52,574 nucleotides of DNA from an uncultured Prochlorococcus sp. (GCA_902571335.1 CACGBT010000011.1:1-52574); one strand, 5' to 3'; shown: positions 8,391-19,849, counted from the first letter of the stretch. Notes: generated by a model not told the origin, from the letters alone. A program made the numbers and translations.

Positions 8391-9974
8391 ATGTATGGTT
8401 CAAGATGGTTTGACAAGTCTCTAATACTTAGAGATGGAGTCAGGCTTACATCAAGAATTTGGTTGCCGAATAATGATAATGGGCCATGGCCAACATTATT
8501 GATGAGACAACCTTATGGTCGAGAAATAGCTTCAACGATTACCTATTCTCACCCAGAATGGTGGGCTTCCAAAGGGTATATGGTAATCATTCAGGATGTT
8601 AGAGGGATGGGTGCTTCTGAAGGAGTTTTTAATGGTTTCAATCAAGAGGCTAGAGATACTTCAGAAACACATGAATGGGTAAGGTCTTTAAAAGAATGTA
8701 ATGGAAAGCTTGGCTTATATGGTTTTTCATATCAAGGATTTACTCAACTGACTGGCGAATCAAATTCAAAGCCCCCTGATTGTTTGTCTCCAGCAATGAC
8801 TGGGCTGAATATTAAAGATCATTGGTGTTCAGATGGAGGGGCATATTGGTGGCATAACAACATTGCATGGGGACTTCAAATCGCAGCACTAAAAATGAAA
8901 AGAGAAAATAATTTGTTTGATTGGGAAAAGATAAGATTATCCTTAGAAAATAAAAGTTATTTAAAGGAAGGTATTGATATTTTAAAAAAATATGATCCTA
9001 ATAGCTTTGTTTTGAAATGGCTTAAAAATTTAAATAGTGCTCGCCCCTTTGAAGAATTTAATCCAATTTCAACATGGATTAAACAACCCATGCTAATTAT
9101 TGGAGGACTTTGGGATCCACATTTAAAAGGTGCTTTTGATCTTTATAAAAAATCTAAAGAAGCTGGAGGCAATCCAGAAATAATTATTGGGAACGCTACA
9201 CACCTAAATTGGTGGGAGGGATCACAAGAATCTTTATTAAAATTTTTTGATAAACATTTAAAACCAAATGAAAAAATTAATTCTAAGAATTCAAAAAGCG
9301 AGAAAAAAATATGGAATATTTCATTAAATAAATGGGAAGAATTAGATAATAAAATTCACCCTGAATTTATTTTTGGGCTCAAAAGCGATGGTACAGCAAA
9401 TGTAGATGTTGAAGATGGAAGTCTCATCATAAATGCAGAAGGATCAGGATGGTTCACAATTGTTAATGACCCATGGAGACCTACTCCATCTGACGGTGGT
9501 CATTTAGGTCCAAATCCAGGAAAGTTTAATAGAAATATTATTGATAAACGTCTGGATGTAGGTGTTTTTCAAACCAATTATTTTGTAGAAGATCAATATT
9601 TCAAAGGAGTTCCCAAATTAGAAATCTCGGTAAAAAGTGATCAGCCCAATTTCGATATCTGCCTTGCTTTATCTCTCGTTGAAGAAGGTGATAAGAAGGT
9701 GAATCAATTTTCAACTGGATTCTTAAGAGTTAAAAATTCCAAAATAAGTGAAGAATGCATTTATCAAATAACAATGCAGCCAACAAATATTTGTTTGATT
9801 AAAGGTAGCAAGCTTCGCTTATCTATATCTGCAGCAGCTTATCCCGCTATTGGAGTTAATCCTGGATTTGGGGAGGGAAATGTTGGATCTCCTTCAGCAA
9901 ATCATAGAGTTATTACTTTAAGTTTTAGCCTTGATAAAACATTTATGAAAATGACCCCTTTTTTTTATAAATAA
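8391..9974 (+). CDS. CocE/NonD family hydrolase (X-Pro dipeptidyl-peptidase S15-like)
   Basis: A 527-residue serine hydrolase of the S15/CocE family (X-prolyl dipeptidyl peptidases, cocaine esterase, glutaryl-7-ACA acylase). Seen: LRDGVRLTSRIWLP at the N-terminus; DVRGMGASEG with the oxyanion-type Arg-Gly; the nucleophile elbow GFSYQG at about residue 118; GGLWDPH with the acidic triad residue at about 243; and NATHLNWW with the likely catalytic His at about 268. The C-terminal jelly-roll domain (about 330-520) includes a conserved GHLGPNPG loop. Full length, no signal peptide. The substrate is unknown; related marine enzymes act on peptides or esters. Confidence 0.88.
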   Translation: MYGSRWFDKSLILRDGVRLTSRIWLPNNDNGPWPTLLMRQPYGREIASTITYSHPEWWASKGYMVIIQDVRGMGASEGVFNGFNQEARDTSETHEWVRSLKECNGKLGLYGFSYQGFTQLTGESNSKPPDCLSPAMTGLNIKDHWCSDGGAYWWHNNIAWGLQIAALKMKRENNLFDWEKIRLSLENKSYLKEGIDILKKYDPNSFVLKWLKNLNSARPFEEFNPISTWIKQPMLIIGGLWDPHLKGAFDLYKKSKEAGGNPEIIIGNATHLNWWEGSQESLLKFFDKHLKPNEKINSKNSKSEKKIWNISLNKWEELDNKIHPEFIFGLKSDGTANVDVEDGSLIINAEGSGWFTIVNDPWRPTPSDGGHLGPNPGKFNRNIIDKRLDVGVFQTNYFVEDQYFKGVPKLEISVKSDQPNFDICLALSLVEEGDKKVNQFSTGFLRVKNSKISEECIYQITMQPTNICLIKGSKLRLSISAAAYPAIGVNPGFGEGNVGSPSANHRVITLSFSLDKTFMKMTPFFYK

Positions 9975-10026
9975 TTATTTTTTTGGTTAATCATTTGATA
10001 TTATTAATCGTTAATATCTACCAGTC

Positions 10027-12291
10027 ATGATCGAGACAATTCAAGCAGACTGGATTAAATCAGAAGCTATCAACCTAGAAAATTGTTGCAATGATAATCC
10101 ATTAAAAATATTAGGTCCTCATTTTTATGAAAAACAATGGGTAATTAGAGTGTGGATGCCTGAAGCCAACGAAGTAGAAATAAATTTTAAAAACAATACC
10201 TATAAGGCGGAAAGCATAAACCATAAATGGCTTTTCGAAGCTATTCTGCCTGAAAATCCAAATGATAATTACGAAATAAATATTTCACGAGGAGGGGTCA
10301 CACATACACAACGTGATCCTTGGTCATATAGAGATGAGTGGATGGGAGAAGTTGATAGACATCTTTTTGCAGAAGGTAATCATCATCATATTTGGAAAAA
10401 AATGGGAGCTCATCTCATTGAAGAAAAGAATCAAAAAGGAGTCATGTTTTGCATTTGGGCTCCAAATGCAAAATCAATCTCGATAATTGGAGATATAAAT
10501 TCATGGGATGGAAGACACCATCCAATGCAAAAAAGATTAGGGGGAATTTGGGAACTATTCATGCCAACAATGCAAGAGGGGGACACATATAAATACGAAA
10601 TAAGAACACAACAAGGTCATATTTATGAGAAAGCTGATCCATATGGTTTCCTTCATGAAATCAGACCTCAAAATGGTTCAAAAGTTTCAAAATTGAAAAA
10701 CTTTAATTGGAATGATAGTTCATGGATTTCAAATAGAGATTCTTCTAGTCAAATTAACAAGCCAATTTCAGTTTATGAAATGCATTTAGGAAGTTGGCTC
10801 CATGAATCAACAGATAATAAATATCTGGAGGACAATGGTGAACCAAGAGACCCAGTACCTGCAGCCGATTTGAAACCTGGAACCAGATTTTTAACTTATC
10901 CAGAATTAACCAAGAAACTCATCCCTTACGTAAAAGAGAGAGGATTCACTCATATTGAACTAATGCCAATATCTGAACATCCTTTCGATGGTTCATGGGG
11001 ATACCAAGTTACAGGCTGGTATGCACCAACAAGTAGATTTGGCACCCCAAATGAATTTAGAGAATTTGTAAATAAATGTCATGAAGAGGGTATAGGCGTA
11101 ATTCTTGATTGGGTGCCTGGTCATTTTCCAAAAGATAAGCATGGATTAGCATTTTTTGATGGTTGCCATCTTTATGAACATGGAGATTCACGAATAGGTG
11201 AACACAAAGAATGGGGAACCCTAATATTTAATTACAGCAGAAACGAAGTAAGAAATTTCTTAGTAGCCAACCTCGTTTATTGGTTTGAAGAGTTTCATAT
11301 TGATGGCATAAGAGTAGATGCTGTAGCTTCAATGCTTTACAGAGATTATCTACGTCCAGATGGAGAATGGATACCCAATGAAAATGGTGGGAATGAAAAT
11401 ATAGAAGCCGTTAAATTTCTTCAACAGGCTAATCATGTACTCTTCCAACACTTCCCAGGTGCACTTTCTATTGCAGAAGAATCTACAACTTGGCCAATGG
11501 TAACCAAACCAACTGACATGGGAGGGTTAGGGTTTAACTTGAAATGGAATATGGGATGGATGCACGATATGCTTGATTATTTTGAAATAGATCCTTGGTT
11601 TAGGCAATTCCATCAAAATAGTGTAACTTTCTCAATTACATATAACTATACAGAGAACTTTATGCTTGCACTTAGTCATGATGAGGTTGTTCATGGGAAA
11701 AGTCATCTTTTACATAAAATGCCTGGCGATGACTGGAAGAAATATGCAAATACTCGAGCATTACTAACTTATATGTGGACCCACCCTGGTAAAAAAACGA
11801 TATTTATGGGAATGGAATTTGGGCAAAGACAAGAATGGAATGTTTGGGATGATCTGCAATGGGAGTTACTAGAATTTGAGCCTCATAAAGGTATCAGGAA
11901 CTTGATTGATGACCTAAACGTTCTTTATAAAAATGAACCTGCATTATGGAAAAATGACTTTGATCCTTATGGATTCCAATGGATTGATTGTAATGACAAA
12001 TCTAATTCGGTTATAAGTTTCATGAGAAGAGAAAACGATACTAATGAGTGGCTTGTTATTGTTGCTAACTTTACACCTAATACTCATGGGTCATACAAAG
12101 TAGGTGTTCCTGTGGAAGGATTCTATAAAGAAATATTTAATTCAGATGGCTCTAGATACGGGGGCAGTAACAAAGGAAATATGGGTGGGAAAGAAACTAT
12201 AAATTACAATATTCATGATTATCAAAATGCTCTAGAACTTGCTTTGCCCCCATTAAGCGTGAGTATCTTCAAACATCAATCAAAAAAATAA
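10027..12291 (+). CDS. glgB: 1,4-alpha-glucan branching enzyme
   Basis: A 754-residue GH13 glycogen branching enzyme, which introduces alpha-1,6 branches into glycogen, the main carbon store. Seen: an N-terminal CBM48-type beta domain (residues about 30-230, with [19 protein letters not shown]) and the (beta/alpha)8 catalytic barrel with [15 protein letters not shown]. The catalytic set is the nucleophile Asp in GIRVDAVAS (about 428), the acid/base Glu in AEES (about 483) and the stabiliser Asp in [11 protein letters not shown] (about 550). A C-terminal beta domain follows. Full length, ATG start. The 115-base gap to hemE contains two spaced copies of ttcatataa. Confidence 0.97.
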   Translation: MIETIQADWIKSEAINLENCCNDNPLKILGPHFYEKQWVIRVWMPEANEVEINFKNNTYKAESINHKWLFEAILPENPNDNYEINISRGGVTHTQRDPWSYRDEWMGEVDRHLFAEGNHHHIWKKMGAHLIEEKNQKGVMFCIWAPNAKSISIIGDINSWDGRHHPMQKRLGGIWELFMPTMQEGDTYKYEIRTQQGHIYEKADPYGFLHEIRPQNGSKVSKLKNFNWNDSSWISNRDSSSQINKPISVYEMHLGSWLHESTDNKYLEDNGEPRDPVPAADLKPGTRFLTYPELTKKLIPYVKERGFTHIELMPISEHPFDGSWGYQVTGWYAPTSRFGTPNEFREFVNKCHEEGIGVILDWVPGHFPKDKHGLAFFDGCHLYEHGDSRIGEHKEWGTLIFNYSRNEVRNFLVANLVYWFEEFHIDGIRVDAVASMLYRDYLRPDGEWIPNENGGNENIEAVKFLQQANHVLFQHFPGALSIAEESTTWPMVTKPTDMGGLGFNLKWNMGWMHDMLDYFEIDPWFRQFHQNSVTFSITYNYTENFMLALSHDEVVHGKSHLLHKMPGDDWKKYANTRALLTYMWTHPGKKTIFMGMEFGQRQEWNVWDDLQWELLEFEPHKGIRNLIDDLNVLYKNEPALWKNDFDPYGFQWIDCNDKSNSVISFMRRENDTNEWLVIVANFTPNTHGSYKVGVPVEGFYKEIFNSDGSRYGGSNKGNMGGKETINYNIHDYQNALELALPPLSVSIFKHQSKK

Positions 12292-12406
12292 GAGGGCTCA
12301 TTTAACTTAGTGCTTCATATAAATGTTCATATAACGCTTTTGCTCTGCTTTACATTGTAAGATTTTTAAGTTGGATTTTAATTTTTTAAAAATATCGAAT
12401 TGAAAA

Positions 12407-13447
12407 ATGGGTCAAGATTTACCACTACTACTCTCTGCCGCACTAGGTAAAAAAGTAAATAGGCCTCCAGTATGGATGATGAGGCAAGCAGGAAGATATA
12501 TGAAAATCTATAGAGATTTAAGGGAGCGTTACCCAAGCTTTAGAGAGAGGTCTGAGAATCCAGAACTATCATATGAGATTTCAATGCAACCTTTTCATGC
12601 TTTCAAACCGGATGGTGTGATCCTTTTTTCAGATATTCTCACACCTCTTCCAGGGATGGGAATAAATTTTGAAATAATAGAAAGTAAAGGTCCAATTATT
12701 GAGGACCCAATAAGAACCCTTAACCAGGTAGAAAATTTAAAAGAATTAAATCCAAGTGAGAGTTTAGGTTTTGTTGGACAAGTTCTTACTTCACTAAAAA
12801 AAGATGTGAATAATGAGGCGACAGTTTTAGGTTTTGTTGGCGCACCTTGGACTCTTGCTGCATATGTAGTTGAAGGTAAAAGCAGTAAAAATTATTCTTT
12901 AATAAAATCAATGGCTTTTAATGAACCAGATTTACTTCATAAACTTCTTGATCATTTTGCAAAATCTATTGGTGAATATCTTAAGTATCAAATAAAATCT
13001 GGAGCGCAAGTAGTACAAATTTTTGATTCATGGGCAGGCCAACTAAGTCCACAAGATTACGATATCTTTGCTGGGCCGTATCAAAAAAAAGTTATTGAAA
13101 TTGTAAAATCGGAATACCCTGAAACACCGATAATTCTTTACATTTCAGGAAGTGCTGGGGTACTGGAAAGAATGGCAAAAACAGGAGTAGATATAATCTC
13201 ATTAGACTGGACAGTAGATATTGAAGAGGCTTGCAAAAGAATCCCCAGGGGGATTGGAATTCAAGGTAATGTTGACCCTGGCATTTTATTCGGAAACAAA
13301 GAATCAATAAAAGAAAGGATAGATAATACTTTCAACAAAATTAAAGACAGGAAATATATTCTTAACTTGGGTCATGGGATTTTACCTGGGACTCCAGAAG
13401 AAAATGCCCAAACATTTTTTGAACATGGAAAAAAACTCACTTACTAG
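12407..13447 (+). CDS. hemE: Uroporphyrinogen-III decarboxylase
   Basis: A 346-residue enzyme that decarboxylates the four acetate groups of uroporphyrinogen III to give coproporphyrinogen III, on the shared path to haem and chlorophyll. Seen: the family signature [12 protein letters not shown] near residue 21 with the substrate-binding Arg; the [10 protein letters not shown] loop holding the functional Asp; [27 protein letters not shown]; and the C-terminal [13 protein letters not shown]. Cofactor-free, cytosolic. The stop at 13445-13447 is only 8 bases from the next gene's TTG start, so the two are probably co-transcribed. Confidence 0.97.
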   Translation: MGQDLPLLLSAALGKKVNRPPVWMMRQAGRYMKIYRDLRERYPSFRERSENPELSYEISMQPFHAFKPDGVILFSDILTPLPGMGINFEIIESKGPIIEDPIRTLNQVENLKELNPSESLGFVGQVLTSLKKDVNNEATVLGFVGAPWTLAAYVVEGKSSKNYSLIKSMAFNEPDLLHKLLDHFAKSIGEYLKYQIKSGAQVVQIFDSWAGQLSPQDYDIFAGPYQKKVIEIVKSEYPETPIILYISGSAGVLERMAKTGVDIISLDWTVDIEEACKRIPRGIGIQGNVDPGILFGNKESIKERIDNTFNKIKDRKYILNLGHGILPGTPEENAQTFFEHGKKLTY

Positions 13448-13455
13448 TCAAAGTC

Positions 13456-14439
13456 TTGGGATATAAAAACTTATTAATAACAGGCGCTAATGGATGTGTT
13501 GGCCAATATTTAGTTGATTGGTTTTTGAAAAACACAAAATTCCGGCTTTATCTCATGGTAAGAGACAAAAGTAAGTTACCAATTTCTGTTCAAGAAAATA
13601 AAAAAGTCAAGTTAATAGTGTGCGATATCAGGGAATCAAATAGTTTTAAAAAGGAAATTAGTCAAATTAATTACCTAATACATACTGCTACAGCTTGGGG
13701 AGATCCCAAAAGAGCCTATGAAGTAAATATTAAAGCTTTTGAAGAATTACTAGAAATGATTGATATTGAAAAGTTAGAAAAGATTATTTATTTTTCAACA
13801 GCTAGTATTCTTGATACCCAAACAGAATTAATGAGGGAATCATTGATTTATGGAACAGAGTATATCCAAACAAAATATGAATGTTTCCAGAGACTTAGAG
13901 AAAGCTCATTTGCAGAAAAAACATTCGCTGTTTTCCCTACCTTGGTTTTTGGAGGGAATCTTGGAAAAAAAAGTAAATATCCTGTGAGTTATTTAACTAG
14001 TGGATTGAAAGAAATTGGGAAATGGCTTTGGTTAGCAAGATTTTTAAAACTCGATTCTAAATTTCACTTTATACACGCAAATGATATCGCCCAGATTTGC
14101 GGATTTCTAATTAAAAATCATAAAGAAGAGCAATTCAAAGGCTTTAGAAAATTTGTGCTAGGTCAAAAATGCATTTCGATTGATGATGCCATAATTACAC
14201 TTTTAAAGAAACATAATATGAGGAGATTTTTTGCGATACCGCTTACAAAAAAAATTCTAAAAATATTATTAAGAATTCTCCCCATCCAAACTACTCCTTG
14301 GGATAGCTTCAGTATCAAAAAATATGACTTTAATCATGTCCCCATCACTAATCCTGAGACTTTTAAACTTAAGAGTTATGCCAAGTCACTGAATGATATT
14401 TTAAGGTTATCAAAGTTACCAAGCTGTAATAACAATTAA
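13456..14439 (+). CDS. NAD-dependent epimerase/dehydratase (extended SDR)
   Basis: A 327-residue extended short-chain dehydrogenase. Seen: the N-terminal Rossmann motif [14 protein letters not shown] (TGxxGxxG); CDIR at the end of beta-3; HTATAWGDP; and a serine in YFSTAS. The catalytic YxxxK appears as YIQTKYECF, around residue 138. The start is TTG at 13456, because no in-frame ATG precedes the first beta strand. The C-terminal third is basic and fits a substrate domain. It lies 8 bases behind hemE. The substrate is not evident: sugar-nucleotide epimerase and dihydroflavonol/chlorophyll-type reductases are both possible, and nothing decides between them. Confidence 0.83.
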   Translation: MGYKNLLITGANGCVGQYLVDWFLKNTKFRLYLMVRDKSKLPISVQENKKVKLIVCDIRESNSFKKEISQINYLIHTATAWGDPKRAYEVNIKAFEELLEMIDIEKLEKIIYFSTASILDTQTELMRESLIYGTEYIQTKYECFQRLRESSFAEKTFAVFPTLVFGGNLGKKSKYPVSYLTSGLKEIGKWLWLARFLKLDSKFHFIHANDIAQICGFLIKNHKEEQFKGFRKFVLGQKCISIDDAIITLLKKHNMRRFFAIPLTKKILKILLRILPIQTTPWDSFSIKKYDFNHVPITNPETFKLKSYAKSLNDILRLSKLPSCNNN

Positions 14440-14498
14440 AATTCTCGCAGTTAGGTTACCAAAGCCTTGTAATATATATAGATAAGCAAATTTTTATT

Positions 14499-14849
14499 AT
14501 GTTACGTTCAATCTTTGCAGGGTTATTTGCAATAGTTTTAACTCTAGGTCTAGGTATTTCATCAGTTTCAGCTAAGACTGTTGAAGTAAAACTTGGAACA
14601 GATGCTGGAATGCTTGCATTTGAACCAAGTACAGTAACCATTAGTGCTGGTGATACAGTTAAATTCGTCAATAATAAACTTGCCCCTCACAATGCTGTTT
14701 TTGATGGGCATGAGGAATTAAGTCATGCGGACCTAGCTTTTGCTCCAGGAGAGTCTTGGGAAGAAACATTTGATACTGCAGGAACTTATGATTACTATTG
14801 CGAGCCACACAGAGGTGCTGGAATGGTAGGTAAAGTTATTGTTGAATAA
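14499..14849 (+). CDS. petE: Plastocyanin
   Basis: A 116-residue precursor of the soluble lumenal copper protein that carries electrons from cytochrome b6f to photosystem I. Seen: a Sec-type signal peptide (about residues 1-25, ending Ser-Val-Ser-Ala) and a mature type-1 copper domain with the four ligands: His in KLAPHNAVF, then Cys, His and Met in the C-terminal [13 protein letters not shown] loop. A mature length near 90 residues is usual. It has its own short upstream region (14440-14498) with a TATA-rich stretch near 14471-14482 and is probably transcribed alone. Confidence 0.96.
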   Translation: MLRSIFAGLFAIVLTLGLGISSVSAKTVEVKLGTDAGMLAFEPSTVTISAGDTVKFVNNKLAPHNAVFDGHEELSHADLAFAPGESWEETFDTAGTYDYYCEPHRGAGMVGKVIVE

Positions 14850-14916
14850 ATCTTTTAAATAGTTAAACACCCTTTTTTGACTTAATATTTATTACGGTCA
14901 TATCCAAATTTAATTG

Positions 14917-17499
14917 ATGAAAATAGTTCCAAGCGAATTCTCAAATTCTGCTTGGAATTGTTTTATTTTTGCCAAAGAAATTGCTTATAAAAATTATCAA
15001 CAAAATGTAGACTCTGATAATTTATTATTAGCTCTTATAAAAGATGACAACATTACAAATAAGATTCTAAAAAAAAATAATGTAAATATAAAAGATCTTG
15101 AGAGGGAAATAATTTCTTCATTAAATTCGAAGGCAAAAATGAAAAATAAACAAGATAATTTATATATAGGTGATACTCTTCACAAAATATTTTTGAAGGC
15201 GAATGATATTAAAATTACTTTAAATGATGTAGTGATATCAACAGAACACTTAGTTTACGGTTTCACTTATGATGATAAATATGGATTTCAAATTTTAAAT
15301 CAAAAAGGTATTACAGAATTTCTTAAAATTATAAAAAAAATGAAGTCAGATCCGATATTAAAAAATGAATTTAATAGTTCTAATGAGTCTTTGGAAAAAT
15401 ATGGTATTGATCTAACTCAATCTGCACGAGATGGGATTTTAGACCCTGTTATTGGTAGGGATGAAGAGATTAGAAGAACGATTCAAATATTAAGTAGAAG
15501 AACAAAAAATAATCCAGTTCTTATTGGAGAACCTGGGGTTGGGAAAACAGCCATTGTAGAAGGGTTAGCTCAAAGAATTATTAATGGCGATGTACCTTCT
15601 GCGCTACAAGATAGGAAACTAATTTCATTAGATATGGGTTCACTTTTAGCTGGAGCAAAATATCGTGGAGAATTTGAAGAAAGAATAAAAAATATTCTTA
15701 AGAAAGTGAAAGAATCAGACGGTAAGATTATTCTTTTTATTGATGAAATTCATACGGTAGTTGGTGCAGGCGCTAGTGGAGGTTCTTTAGATGCAAGCAA
15801 CCTATTAAAACCAATGCTTGCGAGAGGAGAACTTAGATGTATTGGTGCTACAACTATTAATGAACATAAACAAAATATAGAAAAAGATCCTGCTTTAGAA
15901 CGAAGATTTCAAAAGATAAAAGTTGATGCTCCTTCAATAGACGATACTGTATCAATTTTAAGAGGATTGAGAGAACGATACGAAGTTCATCATAGTGTGA
16001 GAATTTCTGATAATGCTTTAGTTGCTGCTGCAACCCTTAGCGAAAGATATATCAACGATAGATTTCTTCCTGACAAAGCAATAGATCTAATCGATGAAGC
16101 AGCCTCAAGATTAAATATGGTCATAACTTCCAAACCTGAAGAAATTGATGAAATTGATCGAAAAGTTCTACAGTTTGAGATGGAAAAATTATCTTTAAAA
16201 AGAGAAACGGATGATTTTTCTATAGAAAGATTAAAGAAAATCAATAATGAACTTATATCCCTTAAAGATAAACAGGCAGAATTAGGCGCTCAATGGAAAA
16301 AAGAAAAAGATGAAATTGATGAGATTAGCACCATAAAAGAAGAAATTGAATCTGTTCAATTGCAAATAGATCAAGCCAAAAGAAATTTTGACCTCAACAA
16401 AGCAGCAGAATTAGAATTTGGAACTTTAAATTCTTTGCAAAAAAAATTGAAAGAAAAAAGCGAGTTCCTAGTAAATTCTCAAAAAAATGGAGCTACAAGT
16501 CTTTTAAGACAAGAGGTAACTTTTGATGATATTGCAGAAGTTGTCTCAAAGTGGACCTCTATTCCAGTACAGAACTTAAACCAGTCAGAAAAAGATAAAC
16601 TCTTGAGCCTCGAGTCAATCCTTAAAGAAAAAATTATTGGTCAAGATAGTGCAATTAGGGCAGTTGCAGATTCCATTAAAAGATCAAGGACCGGTCTAAA
16701 TGATCCAAGCAAGCCATTAGCCAGTTTTCTCTTTTTAGGTCCAACTGGTGTTGGGAAAACAGAGCTAAGTAAAGTAACAGCCAAAATAATATTCGATTCA
16801 AATTCTTCAATTACAAGACTAGATATGTCTGAATATATGGAAAAGCATTCAGTGAGCAAAATTATAGGTGCGCCTCCTGGATATTTAGGTTTCGAATCAG
16901 GCGGCCAACTAACTGAAGCTGTACGCAAAAATCCTTATTCATTAATACTCCTAGATGAAATAGAGAAAGCTCACAAAGATATTTTAGATATTCTCTTACA
17001 GGTTCTTGATGATGGAATCATTACTGATGGTCAAGGTCGTACAATCAATTTCAAAAATTCAATCATTGTTCTCACAAGTAATTTAGGGAGTCAATCAATA
17101 AATGATTTATCAGTTAGAAAAGAAGATACAAATGAAATTAAAAAAGTTGTAGATAATGAAATTAAAAAATTTTTCAAGCCTGAGTTTTTAAATCGACTTG
17201 ATGAAATAGTTATTTTTAATAATTTAGAATTAAATGACATAAAAGAAATTGCAAAAATCCAGCTTCAACATTTAGAAAAAAGACTTAACAAAAAAAACTT
17301 AAAATTCAAAATTACGGATGAAGCAATTAACCAACTTGTCGAAAATAGTTTCGATCATGCCTATGGTGCAAGGCCTTTAAAAAGAATTATTCAAAAACAA
17401 ATTGAGACAAAAATTTCAAATAATATATTGAATAATCATTACCTTTATAAAGACGAGATTAATATTTATCTGATTAATGGAGAGATAAATGTTGATTAA
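14917..17499 (+). CDS. clpB: ClpB-type AAA+ disaggregase (ClpB2-like)
   Basis: About 860 residues with the full ClpB layout: an N-terminal Clp_N domain (about 1-145), a first AAA module with Walker A GEPGVGKT (about 203) and Walker [10 protein letters not shown], a long coiled-coil middle domain (about 400-525, rich in Lys/Glu), and a second AAA module with GPTGVGKT (about 608), [11 protein letters not shown] and a C-terminal D2-small domain. ClpB threads aggregated proteins together with DnaK; the intact middle domain argues against ClpC or ClpA. The frame also opens with TTG at 14914, but ATG at 14917 is preferred. Cyanobacteria often carry two clpB genes. Which paralogue this is remains an inference. 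Confidence 0.92.
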   Translation: MKIVPSEFSNSAWNCFIFAKEIAYKNYQQNVDSDNLLLALIKDDNITNKILKKNNVNIKDLEREIISSLNSKAKMKNKQDNLYIGDTLHKIFLKANDIKITLNDVVISTEHLVYGFTYDDKYGFQILNQKGITEFLKIIKKMKSDPILKNEFNSSNESLEKYGIDLTQSARDGILDPVIGRDEEIRRTIQILSRRTKNNPVLIGEPGVGKTAIVEGLAQRIINGDVPSALQDRKLISLDMGSLLAGAKYRGEFEERIKNILKKVKESDGKIILFIDEIHTVVGAGASGGSLDASNLLKPMLARGELRCIGATTINEHKQNIEKDPALERRFQKIKVDAPSIDDTVSILRGLRERYEVHHSVRISDNALVAAATLSERYINDRFLPDKAIDLIDEAASRLNMVITSKPEEIDEIDRKVLQFEMEKLSLKRETDDFSIERLKKINNELISLKDKQAELGAQWKKEKDEIDEISTIKEEIESVQLQIDQAKRNFDLNKAAELEFGTLNSLQKKLKEKSEFLVNSQKNGATSLLRQEVTFDDIAEVVSKWTSIPVQNLNQSEKDKLLSLESILKEKIIGQDSAIRAVADSIKRSRTGLNDPSKPLASFLFLGPTGVGKTELSKVTAKIIFDSNSSITRLDMSEYMEKHSVSKIIGAPPGYLGFESGGQLTEAVRKNPYSLILLDEIEKAHKDILDILLQVLDDGIITDGQGRTINFKNSIIVLTSNLGSQSINDLSVRKEDTNEIKKVVDNEIKKFFKPEFLNRLDEIVIFNNLELNDIKEIAKIQLQHLEKRLNKKNLKFKITDEAINQLVENSFDHAYGARPLKRIIQKQIETKISNNILNNHYLYKDEINIYLINGEINVD

Positions 17500-17547
17500 A
17501 TATCTAATTAAAGAATTCTATATGACTTTAAAATTAACAACTTTAAT

Positions 17548-18018
17548 CTAAGATTTGAACCATTCAGGAATTTCCTCATAACTTGCTTTATTAGATTTAT
17601 TTTCTTTTGATTCTGTTTTCCAACAACATGTTCTGCCCTTATCCTTATCCTGTAAGTATTCATTAGCCCATCTCCAAATTAATTCAGAGGTGAACTCCAT
17701 TCCGACATTATCCATAATTCTCAGATCTAAAGCATCTAAGTCATGTAATTTTTCCCAGTAATTCAGCAAAGGGTCATCTTTATTTATTAGAAAAGTATGG
17801 TCAAATTGCTCCTTTAGTCTATTTTCTAGCGGCTTTAGACTTGAAAAATCGACAACAAAACCATTTAGGTCTAATTTTTTCGCAGTGAACCAAAAGGTAA
17901 ATGATCTTGAATATCCATGCACAAATCTGCAGTGGCCTTCATGACGCCATTGCCTATGTGAACAGGGAAAATCCTCGTAACTTTTGCTGCATGAAAATTT
18001 CAGAGAATGAATATACAT
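17548..18018 (-). CDS. 6-pyruvoyl-tetrahydropterin synthase / QueD family protein
   Basis: A 156-residue protein of the PTPS/6-carboxytetrahydropterin synthase fold. Seen: CRFVHGYS with the zinc-binding His-Gly-His-like element (earlier His in CSHRQW and EGHCRF); VVDFSSLKP, matching the family V-D-F motif; and QFDHTFLI with the conserved Asp-His. The C-terminal tail is Lys/Asn-rich. The family acts on 7,8-dihydroneopterin triphosphate in queuosine or pterin synthesis. The spacing of the metal ligands differs from typical QueD (Cys-Ser-His-Arg and Glu-Gly-His-Cys), so the exact reaction is not assigned. ATG at 18016-18018 is chosen over a TTG one codon upstream. Confidence 0.8.
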   Translation of the reverse strand: MYIHSLKFSCSKSYEDFPCSHRQWRHEGHCRFVHGYSRSFTFWFTAKKLDLNGFVVDFSSLKPLENRLKEQFDHTFLINKDDPLLNYWEKLHDLDALDLRIMDNVGMEFTSELIWRWANEYLQDKDKGRTCCWKTESKENKSNKASYEEIPEWFKS

Positions 18019-18081
18019 CAATTAACTGTTAGGATAATTTTTAATAAAACACATTGAGTAGGATTTAACATAACGAACATA

Positions 18082-18741
18082 ATGACTTATTCAACTAATT
18101 TTTCGATAGAGGATCTACGCTTTGATAATTATGGATTAATCCCTGCAATAGCACAAGATTGGCTTGACGGATCAATTCTTATGCTTGCTTGGATGAACAA
18201 AGAGTCTTTGACAATGACACTGGAAACCAAAAACGTTCATTATTGGAGTAGATCAAGATCCGAAATTTGGAGAAAAGGAGCTACAAGTGGAAGTACCCAA
18301 ATACTTAAGGAGATAAGATTCGACTGCGATAATGATGCACTAATCCTTTTGATTGAACAAAATGGTTCAGGAGCATGTCACACTGGGGAAAAAAGTTGTT
18401 TTTTCAACGAAATCAAAATTAATCAAAGTGATAAAAAAGAGAAAAAAACAACTCCCTTCTCAAATATTTGCTCTGAATTATTCAATACAATTAGCGAAAG
18501 ATCAATAAATCCATCAGAAAAAAGTTACACAAATCATTTATTAACAAAAGGTAGTAATACTATTTTGAAAAAAATAGGAGAGGAATCTGCAGAATTTATA
18601 ATGGCTTGCAAAGATAATGATAAAAATTCAATCTCAAATGAAGCTGCTGATTTAATTTATCATCTGCAAGTAGCCCTTATGCATAAAGGGGTTGAGTGGA
18701 GAGATGTACTTTCTATTCTAGAATCAAGAAGAAAAAATTAA
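18082..18741 (+). CDS. hisI: Bifunctional phosphoribosyl-AMP cyclohydrolase / phosphoribosyl-ATP pyrophosphatase
   Basis: A 219-residue HisIE fusion covering steps 2 and 3 of histidine synthesis. The N-terminal HisI domain (about 1-125) shows MLAWMNKESL, the HYWSRSRSEIWRKGATSG block, a metal site in FDCDNDALI, and GACHTGEKSCF with paired cysteines and a His. The C-terminal HisE domain (about 130-219) shows LLTKGSNTILKKIGEESAE and NEAADLIYHLQVALM, a MazG-like helical metal site. Both halves look complete. It is transcribed away from the QueD-like gene. hisG lies elsewhere in this window, so the histidine genes are dispersed, as is usual in cyanobacteria. Confidence 0.95.
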   Translation: MTYSTNFSIEDLRFDNYGLIPAIAQDWLDGSILMLAWMNKESLTMTLETKNVHYWSRSRSEIWRKGATSGSTQILKEIRFDCDNDALILLIEQNGSGACHTGEKSCFFNEIKINQSDKKEKKTTPFSNICSELFNTISERSINPSEKSYTNHLLTKGSNTILKKIGEESAEFIMACKDNDKNSISNEAADLIYHLQVALMHKGVEWRDVLSILESRRKN

Positions 18742-18803
18742 AATTTATAATTTTTTTTATCTAAAAATTTTAAAAAACAATGTTAATTAACTAATTAATA
18801 ATT

Positions 18804-18829
18804 ATTAATTAATTATTAATTAATTATTA
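18804..18829. repeat. A/T-only tandem repeat, 11-bp unit, upstream of the sigma-factor gene
   Basis: The unit attaattaatt occurs twice exactly (18804-18814 and 18815-18825) and continues with atta. The flanks are also almost pure A/T from 18782 onward. The 11-base period is close to one DNA helical turn. It sits 60-85 bases before the sigma-factor start. Confidence 0.6.
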
Positions 18830-18888
18830 CATGTATGGCTTATTACTGAATTGACTATAAGTTAAATATATCAATAATGAGGTAAATC

Positions 18889-19812
18889 GTGAGTTCATTA
18901 AGCGATTTTCTTGGTGAAATAGGTCGTCATCAACTTTTGACTCCCGAGAGAGAACTCACAATGGGCAGAAAAGTCCAAGAAATGGTAGTACTTGTTAATA
19001 GATGTCAAGAGGCCGGAGGGAAAGGCCCCGCTTGTGAATACTCCGAAGCTGAGAGAAAAAAGATAAAAATTGGTGAAAAAGCTAAAAACGAGATGATAAC
19101 AGCTAACCTAAGACTAGTTGTCAACCTCGCCAAGAGATACCAAGGGAAAGGATTAGAATTACTGGACTTAATTCAGGAGGGTACATTAGGTCTTACAAGG
19201 GCCGTAGAAAAATATGATCCGTCTAGAGGACATAGATTTTCCACCTATGCTTATTGGTGGATTAGACAAGGTTTAAATAGAGCATTGTCAACTCAAAGTA
19301 GAACGATAAGGATCCCTGTTAACATTAATGAAAAACTTACAAAACTAAGATCAGCAAAATCAAAGCTTATGCAACTTAAGGGTATTCCACCCAGTAGTGA
19401 CGAGCTAGCTGAAGAATTAAAAGTCCCTAGGGAGGAAATTGACGAACTCCTTTCTTGTGAATTGAGAAGCATCACTGTTAGTCTCCAAGGTACTGTTAAA
19501 TCAAAATCAGATCCTTCCGAATTAGTTGATATTCTTCCAAGTGATCAAACTCCCCCAATGGAATTAGCCGAATTAGCCGAAAGGACGGCCTCGGCTTGGA
19601 AGTTATTAGATAAAGCAAATTTAACTGATAAAGAAAGAAAGATAGTAAGCTTAAGATTTGGTTTAGACGGCTCAAATGAATGGAGAACTTTAGCTGAAGT
19701 TGCAAGACATATGAGTTGTAGCAGGGAATATTGCCGACAAGTTGTTCAACGTGCTTTAAGAAAACTTAGAAAAGCAGGAATACAGAATGGATTAGTTGAT
19801 AGTATTAGCTAA
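18889..19812 (+). CDS. RNA polymerase sigma-70 factor, group 2 (RpoD-like)
   Basis: A 307-residue primary-like sigma factor without the long N-terminal region 1.1. Seen: region 1.2 (SLSDFLGEIGRHQLLTPERE); region 2 with NLRLVVNLAKRYQGKGLELLDLIQEG and the -10 reading helix FSTYAYWWIRQ; region 3 (IRIPVNINEKL, ELAEELKVPREEID); and region 4 with the HTH TLAEVARHMSCSREYCRQVVQRALRKLR. Group 2 sigmas in cyanobacteria respond to light, circadian and stress cues. The start is GTG at 18889, supported by GAGG at 18879-18882, which is one of the clearer Shine-Dalgarno matches here. Which Sig letter applies is unknown. Confidence 0.94.
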   Translation: MSSLSDFLGEIGRHQLLTPERELTMGRKVQEMVVLVNRCQEAGGKGPACEYSEAERKKIKIGEKAKNEMITANLRLVVNLAKRYQGKGLELLDLIQEGTLGLTRAVEKYDPSRGHRFSTYAYWWIRQGLNRALSTQSRTIRIPVNINEKLTKLRSAKSKLMQLKGIPPSSDELAEELKVPREEIDELLSCELRSITVSLQGTVKSKSDPSELVDILPSDQTPPMELAELAERTASAWKLLDKANLTDKERKIVSLRFGLDGSNEWRTLAEVARHMSCSREYCRQVVQRALRKLRKAGIQNGLVDSIS

Positions 19813-19849
19813 AAATTCAATTAAAAATATTTAAATTTCATTTACAAGG

